Shown here: positions 57,323 through 64,000 of the stretch, in pieces
Layout of the letters: every line of letters starts with the position of its first letter
Position numbering within the stretch: position 1 is the stretch's first letter
DNA from: Tretioscincus oriximinensis
Taxonomy: Eukaryota; Chordata; Lepidosauria; Squamata; Gymnophthalmidae
Assembly: GCA_022410635.1 (NCBI GenBank)
Contig: JAJVDF010000771.1
Coordinates: forward strand, 270,622 to 334,621
Length of the DNA: 64,000 bases
Reading direction: 5' to 3'
Made by a program: the position numbers and the translations under genes
Notes under the pieces: generated by a model
What the model saw: the letters and a program-made list of their open reading frames with translations, nothing else
The model's database searches: none
Told to the model about the DNA's origin: nothing

Positions 57323-57997
57323 CACACCAAACAAAATTACACACATCACAAAATGATTTAAAAGTACCCAGTCCCCCAAAATCAAAATCAATTGCTTAAA
57401 TCCCACTTGACTAAGCAGAGTTTGGATTCTGCATATCATTATCACCTAAAATACTCGTTCTCAGATTTGCANCAAATGCACGATCAAGTCTTTCTACATT
57501 TATTTCTTTTCTTTGCCCCCAATTTTAATTTTATTATTTAAGCTTTTGAAAGTAGGCAGTTCTGCATGAACAGTGTTGTGAAATGTTCAAAGATTTTGCT
57601 TTAACACTTTTTGTTCAACTCACAATTTTGTTACTGAAGACTCAAACATACATCCATGTTTCTATACTACAGAATGCCACGAGTTTGGCTGGATAAGCTA
57701 CGGTACCTTAAGCAGGTCGGTAAGGAAGAGACTTATTAGGATGCAGTCAAACTGTTCTTGTATGTGTGTGGAAGGGTTGTACAATATGGACAATGCAAAA
57801 AAATGTATGAACATATAATCCATGTGCTTGCTACTGAAATCTCTAACTGTAGAATAAATCATATAGATAACTTGCAGGAAGGAAAAGATTGCAAGCAAAA
57901 ATGAAAATCAGGCTAGGGTGTGAATTCATGAAATTAAGATTCATTTTCCAAATGTAAACTCCTGTTAGCCAAAAGGGTGAAGTAGATTGTATATAGA

Positions 57998-58076
57998 AGG
58001 AGAAGAAGGAGAAGGAGAAGGAGGAGAATGAGAAGCTGAAGGTGAAGAAGGAGAAGAAGAAGAAGAAGAAAGAAGA
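57998..58076. repeat. (GAAG/GAGAAG)n microsatellite
   Basis: A purine-rich tract fused to the 3' tail of the neighbouring minus-strand SINE, from which it probably expanded. Confidence 0.9.
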
Positions 58077-58372
58077 ACTGGGTTCTTATATCCCGCTTTT
58101 CTCACCTTTTTCAAAGTGACTCAAAGCGGCTTACAAGGGTATTTTGCCCAAAGGCTGACATTCTATCTTCCCCACCAGGCACTGGTGGTTCCCATGTATC
58201 TACTTGCAGTCAGTTGCNATTTCTTGCAGTTCCTGCTTTCGAATAGCTGGGTTGGCCAGAGCTACAGGCTAGTGGAAGGTGCTCANCCCTCCCCACGTCC
58301 CACACAGGGCCTCCAAANCCGGTCTCCCAGGTGAAAGGGAGGCTCCTTAGCGACTGAGCCATCCGCGCCTGC
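58075..58372 (-). mobile_element. tRNA-derived SINE, family A, next to COX6C promoter
   Basis: In reverse: GAACTGGGTTCTTATATCCC, CTTTCGAATAGCTGGGTTGG and CGACTGAGCCATCCGCGCC. Its head abuts the CpG island and sits about 240 bases inside COX6C intron 1. Its GC-rich head has kept several CpGs, unlike most copies. Confidence 0.85.
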
Positions 58373-58610
58373 TCAAGAGCTCGCCATGCCGCCTGGGGGG
58401 ACCAGGAAAGGGGGCCTGAGGGGCGCCGGTGCAGCAGCTGCGCNGTAAAGGGCGTCGCCATGGAGACTGGGGCCCTGTGGCTCTTAACTGCAGCCGCCGC
58501 CTCCTTCCTTCGCCTTCCCCGTGAGGGCCGCTTCGCCGCCGCTCTGCCTGCAGGGGTGGGGACTGGGAACGGGGCGACTCGGCGCAGAGAAACACCCAGA
58601 AGATACTCAC

Positions 58611-58700
58611 GCTGGACACAGCAGCCCAAAGACACGAGAATGACGCGCCGTCCGCCGAGCTCCGTCCGCTCCCCGTCACCTTCAAAAGTGCGCAGTTCTT
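58611..58700 (-). other. COX6C: COX6C exon 1, non-coding (5' UTR; start inferred)
   Basis: The donor CTGTGTCCAGC|GTGAGTATCT fits well on the minus strand at 58,611/58,610. The sequence before it has no in-frame start that would join exon 2 coding, consistent with an untranslated first exon. The transcription start is not visible; the 58,700 edge is a guess near the ETS-like motifs. Confidence 0.6.
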
Positions 58701-58884
58701 CCTTCCGCGACCGTCTGCGCGTGCGCCCTACGCCTTCCCGGGCCNGGCTACCTACGGCGAGCCGCTGGGCCCAAAGTTATTCGGCAGCGGACAAGGCGAG
58801 CCAGGAAGCGCGCGGAGGGTAGCGTCCCGCTGTCACGCGCGCGACGGAGCGCGACAATCGTAAGAAGCGGTGCGCCAGGCTGTG

Positions 58885-58896
58885 TGCGCGTGCGCA
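58885..58896 (-). promoter_or_regulatory. NRF-1-type binding site
   Basis: TGCGCACGCGCA on the minus strand matches the published NRF-1 consensus YGCGCAYGCGCR at all 12 positions. A second site at 58,716-58,727 matches 11 of 12. Confidence 0.65.
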
Positions 58897-59167
58897 TAGG
58901 TGCGCGCAACAAAAGGAATTGCGGTGCGGGCTCCGGACGGCAACAATGCGTGGATGGGGAAATGCTTTTATTTATTTATTTATTTTCATTTTATCGTGAG
59001 AAATGCAGCCTAAAGAAAACGTTCCTCAGTTGCAACCACAACAAAAAAAGGAGGCGAATAACAAACCAAATAAATGATAGACCGAAGGCGGCCGAGCAGC
59101 TCCCGGGTTTCCATCTTGCAGCAGCATCCTGGGCTGCGTCCCCACGCGTCACGGGTTCATTCCGCTA

Positions 59168-59515
59168 TAACCGGATATTCCACAGTAAGGCACTGGGGGG
59201 ACGGATGTGCTCCATGCTTTATTGTGGGATATCCAGTTACAGACCCAACACTTCCCTTCCATTGTGATGAGTCCCAGGCAATGCTCTGTTTACATGGGTT
59301 GAGCATAGTTCCGATGCAGTCCAGATTATTTCCTTCGCAGTGGTGCTTGGTCTGGTCTCCCGTCCTCAGCCCTATCACTGTAGGCTTCCCCATCTTGGGG
59401 CCCGTCCCCACTGAGCCTTCTTGGCTATATCTCAGAGTAGGAATGTGCCATCTACATGCTAGTGTAGGCTATGGCAGGCCCCGAATGGGGCCTGCCACAG
59501 CCTACACTGGCATGT
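59168..59515. repeat. Two nested-style inverted repeats, unknown element
   Basis: A 21-base arm (59,168-59,188, TAACCGGATATTCCACAGTA) pairs with 59,219-59,239 at 18 of 21 positions. A 29-base arm (59,454-59,482, with AGTGTAGGCTATGGCAGG) pairs with 59,487-59,515 at 27 of 29. The word GGGCCTGCCATAGTCTACAC recurs at 54,739-54,758, so the second hairpin belongs to a dispersed family. Confidence 0.6.
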
Positions 59516-59526
59516 GGATGACCAAG

Positions 59527-59735
59527 GTCTTGGGACAGCCAACCAAAGGGTGCATAGCTTTTGTTGCTTTCTCCACAACCGACACCCTGTGAAGTATGTG
59601 GGGCTCAGAGAGTTCTAAAGAACTGTGACTGGCCCAAAGTCATCCAGCTGGCTTTCATGGAGGAGTGGGGATTCGAACCGGGAGACTCCCGGATGCAAGT
59701 CCAGCACTCAAACCACGACACCAAACTGGCTCTAA
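59527..59735 (-). mobile_element. tRNA-derived SINE family B, 3' truncated
   Basis: In reverse it keeps GCATAGCTTTTGTTGC, CCACAACCGACACCC, GGCCCAAAGTCATCCAGC and CGACACCAAACTGGCTCT, but lacks the GGGCGGGATATAA tail. Confidence 0.8.
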
Positions 59736-61409
59736 GGTGGGACCGATAGGAATAACGGGAATCCCAAATGCCAGCCATTTGCAAAATTAAGTCTTTCTGA
59801 TTGGCAGCAGCAATTCTAAATATATGTGCCACATAAAATGCCCTGAATGAGAAGTTTTTTAAAATATAAACGTAAATTTCTTCATTTTTTTCCTCACTTT
59901 TCTCCCTTAATAGCAAGATTGAGGATTGCTCTAAACCTTTAAATTCTAGTCTACAAAATAACAGGTTTCAGTCTAATTGGGATAATGTTTAAGGAACTTC
60001 CCACCCCTATTCGTATTTCATTGAAGCCCATGTCATCTTCCCCCGTGTTTTGAATTTTTTTTTATATTAAGATTATTTCAATATAGCAGCATTATTAAAA
60101 GTGAGCCTGAGAATAACTTTTCAAAAGTGTTAATAGGGTTAGAAAATCCACATGCTGCCAGGTGTAGAAGTTTCAAAGCAGTGTGTTTTCTTTACCAAAA
60201 TATAATGAAGGGGCTAGAAATAGAATCAGCTTGGAATGATTTGTCTCTCAATAAATGAGCGGGTGCCGTTTTGTAGTATAAATTATCTGGTCTTGCCAAG
60301 TCTTTGAATAAGTGTATTTGGTGAGTCAGTTTTTCCATAAAGGAACTGAACTGATACCTAAAACGTAGACTGAAAGTATTCCTTGCTTAAGGAATTTCTT
60401 AAAACGTGATCTGAATTAACTGTACATTAAATTTCTTCTGCAGCAGCGAGTCTAGAAAGATTAATGAAGAAATGCTCTAGGATTAGGATGTGAAGAAAAT
60501 GGTTAGATTGTTATTATTTTGTTATACTTGGTTCCAGAAGTGAAAGACTCCCACAAGGCTTTATTGATGTTGAAAATATCTTACATCTTTGTGGCAACTC
60601 CATCAATATAGGTGGAAGAAAAAGATTACAGACGAAACAGAACGCTAACAAGTGAATTTGAAAAAATATTATTTTCTTTATTTTTAATACACTATATCTG
60701 AATAAGGTTTCAGGTACAAAAGTTAAAATCACACATAACATATTACAGAACGTAGAAAAAAGATAAGCAATATATAGGTCTGAAATTAACCACATTTTAA
60801 AAAAATGAACAGTATAATGGGTGTAATAAATAATATCTATATATATCCTTAATATCTGAAGCAGTTGGGCTATATCTGGCATAGTTGCATTTAATAACCT
60901 AGGGAAAGCTTTGAAGAGAAGTTACCATAACTTCTAAAACTTCTAACTGCCTGAACCTGCATGTGCTACTTCTGAACAATAATGTATTTTCTGTTCATGA
61001 TCAGTTCTGAAATCACTTCACATCTGATATATTAAATGGGTTCCATGGAGCAGTCAGTGTAATAGAGTTTTCTTCTCCCTTTTCTGTTTTAATGTTGAGA
61101 AATCCTGGAGAGGATGGACAGATATTGAGGGGCAGAATCAGACTATATTTGAAGTTGTCTGTCTCAAGAAGCGAGTTGTACTAAGAAGCTGTGGTCACCC
61201 CAAGGCTCCACTTTGTAATTTATTGACTTTGTAATTATATATTTTTTAATGCCCTTGTAATTGTACTTTTATAATTTGTAGGATGTCTTTGAATTTACAC
61301 TCGAAACTAATTATAATCGATGCTGAAATTCCTGTAATAATAATTGCCTAAAATTATTATGAAGAAGATGGAATATATTCACCAAAATCAATAAGGCGTA
61401 AGCTGTTCA

Positions 61410-61510
61410 TTGGTAGGCTGACCAAGTGACCCCTTTTGGGGTGCCTCCCAGTTTTTTCTGAGGAACGTTTTTTTCAAAAAAAGGGGGTTTTTTTCAAATT
61501 TTTTCCCTTG
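61410..61510. mobile_element. Palindromic MITE, truncated
   Basis: It opens TAGGCTGACCAAGTGACCCC, then GGTGCCTCCCAGTTTTTTC and TGAGGAACG. The mirrored half is missing after about 61,510. Confidence 0.7.
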
Positions 61511-61608
61511 GAAAAGCAGCAGAATCCAAAGAAGAAGTCTTTGCAATTGATGGGCCATTGTTTTAAGACAGAGTGTCGAACTAGATAGGCTCTGTCACAA
61601 TTCAACAG

Positions 61609-62030
61609 GTAAGAATCGCACAACCGCTAAGAGCTGGTCTTCCACCTGAGAGATCTGGTTTCAAAGCCCTATGCTAGTCATAGAGAGGTGTGAGTGCTCT
61701 CTACTGGCCTACAACTCTAATCAACTCAGCTATTTGGAAAAAAATAGATTTACAATCTACATTTCAATTAGATAAATGAGTACCACCATTAACCTGGTGG
61801 TGAAGATTGAATAAATGTAAGCCTTTGGGTGACAATTAACCTTGCAAGCTGCTCTGAGTCCCTTCAGGTGAGAAGGGTTCCGACTGCCCTGGTGCACCTG
61901 GTGGGCCTCTGTGTGAGACAGAATGCTGGACTAGATGGGCTGTGGCCTGATCCAGTATGGCTCTTCTTATGTTCTTAAGGGTGGGGTGCAAAAACCAGGT
62001 TCTTCTTTCTTTTACCCCACTCAACCTGCA
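61609..62030 (+). mobile_element. tRNA-derived SINE family A split by a CR1 insertion
   Basis: The head and body occupy 61,609-61,878 (CCTGAGAGATCTGGTTTCAA, ACCTGGTGGTGAAGATTG). The tail resumes at 61,977 with a diverged GGTTCTTCTTTCTTTT. The interruption is a CR1 3' fragment. Confidence 0.75.
61879..61976 (+). mobile_element. CR1 LINE 3' fragment nested in SINE
   Basis: GGTGCACCTGGTGGGCCTCT, GACAGAATGCTGGACTAGAT and CTCTTCTTATGTTCTT. The same subfamily as 10,760-10,893. AAGGGT flanks both sides (61,873-61,878 and 61,977-61,982). Confidence 0.85.
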
Positions 62031-62816
62031 AAAGCAAAAGCACCAAGATATAACATCCCCCAAACATAATTCCTGAGAACCCACAGGCCCTGAACTCAGT
62101 GGAGCCAATATCTCTTCTATTGTCATAACTCTGAAATATCTTTTCCAGTAATCTTCTCTGAGAAGTGTTGCCGGCCAATTGTCCATGTTAATTTATTTCA
62201 ACAGTAGCTGTAAATTCAAACTTTTTTCACCACACTCAGCACTAGATTTTTGGCATCCCTGTGAACAAATGGGGAGGGAGAACAAAACCACAGCATTAAT
62301 ATATTATGACAAATCACACTTGGTAGGAAAGCACAAGGCGTAAGCAAATACTTCTGAGGGATATGCATGTTACAAAACTTTTGTAAAGATACATTATTAA
62401 GTCAATCTATCTTGTCTAAAAGTCACAAGTCCAAGTAAATTATTGTCCTTTATTATGGACTACTGCATCTACCAAAAAGTGAAAATGAAAACCAGGAGAA
62501 ACTATTATTCTGGAGCAAATTCTTACAACAGGGCCTAAGAAAGGATGGTCGGAATCCCTGACCATACTAACTTTGAATTTTGATAAAAGAGAAAGAAGAT
62601 CTGAAAGAACTCAGGTTTCAAAGTTGGACTTCAGAAGAACAGACTCAGAAGGAGGAGTACCAGTGGCTGGGCAGAAATGCCCTAGAAGAATGGGAGAAGT
62701 TGCAAAAGGAGTGGCTGAAGGCAAAATCTTTAATTCTCCCTAAAAGAAGGAAGAACGGTAAGCACCTAAAGAAACCAGGGTGGATGAACACAGAACTTAA
62801 TAACTTGTAAATTCCA

Positions 62817-63071
62817 TTTTATAGAAATAGCCGTGTTAGTCTAGTAGAAAGTCCAGTAAAGGAGCTAGCAGAACTTTGAGACTAACTTGAGAAAAGTGGG
62901 TGGCATAAGCTTTCGTAGACAGGTCTACTTCTTCAGATGCATCTGAAGAAGTAGATGTGTCTACNAAAGGTTATCTACTTCTTCAGATGCATCTGAAGAA
63001 TTAACTTGTCTACGAAAGCTTATGCCACCCACTTTTCTCAAGTTAGTCACAAAGTGCTGCTAGCTCCTTTG
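62817..63071 (-). mobile_element. Fold-back retroposon family copy with 12-bp TSD
   Basis: TTGTAAATTCCA flanks both sides (62,805-62,816 and 63,072-63,083). The plus strand starts TTTTATAGAAATAGCCGTGT. The arms (GCATAAGCTTTCGTAGACAG and its mirror) surround a centre where CTTCTTCAGATGCATCTGAA palindromes are repeated twice. Confidence 0.85.
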
Positions 63072-63099
63072 TTGTAAATTCCAGTATTTCTCCAACCTC

Positions 63100-63340
63100 C
63101 CATTTCCATTGTATCTCGTCCAAATGAAGGTGGCACAATAACTATAAAGAGGTGCATCTTCAAGGATCTTCTAAAGGAATATAATGATGACTGATGAAGC
63201 TCCAGGGAGAGACTATTCCATAGTCTGGGGGCAACCACCGAGGAGGCCCCAGCTTGCGTTCCCACTCCAGTTGCTGTTGAGAGGGGTGGTAGAACCAGGA
63301 GATCCTGCCTTGCAGATCTTAAGGAACACACCAATCAGAG
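63100..63340 (-). mobile_element. LINE ORF2 C-terminus fragment (CR1/L2-like)
   Basis: The minus strand reads ASSVVAPRLWNSLSLELHQS, then LYSFRRSLKMHLF. This is the typical end of CR1/L2-type ORF2. The reading extends upstream to LLVLPPLSTATGVGTQAG. It provides the LINE reference for the captured segments at 4,935 and 9,810. Confidence 0.8.
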
Positions 63341-63446
63341 AAAAAGGGGGGATTCTGGTAAATACTATTCCAACCGAGAAAAATACCAGAAGTAGCTCAG
63401 AACAAGCACAACAGCTTGTGATTCAAATTTAAATATACAGAAATCT

Positions 63447-64000
63447 ATCAAATGAAAACCAGTGCTATATAGNTAATCTAATATCGACATGTGAGATTAT
63501 ACAATCATTTTATAAACATGAAACAATGTGAACAAATGTAGGCTATTCCATTCCCAGTTAATCGGGAATTTCACCCAGGCTTCTTCTGGCCCGTCAGATA
63601 TGTAACAACAAGCCTAAGTAGGCTGAAACAGATGACTCTTATGGGGGGAGGGGGTGAAAACCAGTTTTTGGGATGCCTCCTGGTTTTTTTCTGAGGAAAA
63701 AANTAATAAAAAGCAAAAGAAATTTTGAAAAAAAATATTTTTTTGAAAATATTTTTTTCTGAAAAAACTGGGAGGCACCCCAAAAACGGGTTTTCAAACC
63801 CCCCCCCAGGGGTCATCTGGTCAGCCTACAAAAGGCACTGCTTAACAATAGACAATTAAATGTCGTAATCAAAAATTATTTGGAACCCCGAGACCGAGCA
63901 TAAAAAAGTGAGTCTCTGTTGCTAACACTGCTCAAATAGTCTTCAATGATCTCACATGTCGATATTATATGATGTATATAGCACTGGTTTTCATTTGATG
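63447..64000. mobile_element. DNA element with long terminal inverted repeats, runs to window edge
   Basis: The arm at 63,447-63,503 (ATCAAATGAAAACCAGTGC, ATATCGACATGTGAGAT) is mirrored at 63,945-63,999. About 440 bases lie between, including a whole MITE (63,619-63,828). The outer edge may extend past the window. No ORF. Confidence 0.7.
63619..63828. mobile_element. Palindromic hAT-like MITE, nested
   Basis: It opens TAGGCTGAAACAGATGAC and closes GGGGTCATCTGGTCAGCCTA with mirrored GCCTCC and CTGAGGAAAA arms. No matching flanking duplication is seen here. Confidence 0.8.

Larger units (their letters stand above)
56997..58610 (-). other. COX6C intron 1
   Basis: About 1.6 kb. It holds a family B SINE (57,058-57,322), a GAAG-rich microsatellite (57,998-58,075) and a family A SINE (58,075-58,372). 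It then runs into the CpG island. The donor side is GTGAGT at 58,610. Confidence 0.75.
58440..58930. promoter_or_regulatory. COX6C: CpG island, COX6C promoter
   Basis: About 490 bases, GC- and CpG-dense, against an AT-rich background. It surrounds COX6C exon 1 and is the only CpG island in the window. On the minus strand it has an exact NRF-1-type site at 58,896-58,885, a near match at 58,727-58,716 and tandem GGAA (ETS/GABP-like) motifs at 58,707-58,696. Nuclear COX subunit promoters are known to use NRF-1 and NRF-2/GABP. Open frames here on both strands are by-products of GC content. Confidence 0.85.
58960..61400. other. Flank upstream of COX6C
   Basis: It holds an inverted repeat (59,168-59,239), a 29-bp-arm hairpin (59,454-59,515) and a partial family B SINE (59,527-59,735). 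From 59,740 to 61,400 the DNA is AT-rich with no feature I can support. Confidence 0.5.

Noticed and set aside
58210..58822. Arginine/alanine-rich open frames of 110-140 codons on both strands around 58.2-58.8 kb.
   Set aside because: They overlap the CpG island and a SINE; high GC suppresses stops. No domain is recognisable and the COX6C first exon explains the locus.
58884..59592. Open frames of 127 and 172 codons at 58.9-59.6 kb.
   Set aside because: They run across inverted repeats and a SINE fragment; no family resemblance or splice support.

Overview
This is nuclear DNA from a vertebrate, almost certainly a squamate reptile. The host is inferred from the repeats: CR1 LINE 3' ends of reptile type, RTE-BovB fragments, tRNA-derived SINEs in at least two families, hAT elements and many reptile-style fold-back elements. 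A gecko or similar lizard is plausible, but the species cannot be fixed from sequence alone. Scattered single Ns and one 110-base N run mark it as a draft assembly.

Two genes can be supported firmly. The plus strand from about 700 to 46,320 carries the 3' third of VPS13B (COH1, the Cohen syndrome gene). Nineteen consecutive coding exons run from the start of the adaptor-binding (VAB/SHR-BD) region to the stop codon at 45,455-45,457. All junction phases agree, and the coding bases sum to 4,065 (1,354 codons plus stop). The exons cover most of the VAB region, the conserved VPS13 C-terminal region and the final PH-like domain. The gene's 5' two thirds lie outside the window.

The minus strand from about 58,700 down to about 53,600 carries COX6C, a nuclear-encoded subunit of cytochrome c oxidase. 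It has a non-coding first exon inside a CpG island and two coding exons giving 77 residues. VPS13B and COX6C converge tail to tail, as they do in human 8q22.2. The two genes have no direct functional link: VPS13B acts in lipid transfer at the Golgi, COX6C in the mitochondrial inner membrane.

Layout: 1-45,457 VPS13B exons in repeat-rich introns, the largest being 30,708-41,974. 45,458-46,330 VPS13B 3' UTR. 46,330-53,900 intergenic, holding one unassigned terminal-exon-like ORF with a good poly(A) signal (46,766-47,170) and a protein-like but broken stretch (49,848-50,486). 53,900-58,700 COX6C. 58,700-64,000 promoter, flank and repeats, ending inside a large inverted repeat.

The most unusual material is in the mobile elements. 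One family ends in a constant CGGCTATTTCTCTGAAA, has a variable opposite end and often a fold-back body, and is flanked by direct repeats of 11-16 bp at five sites. A SINE subfamily carries a captured piece of LINE ORF2 C-terminus at an identical junction in two copies. A palindromic hAT-like MITE family is present in four or more copies. No bacterial-type operon, CRISPR array or defence system is present.
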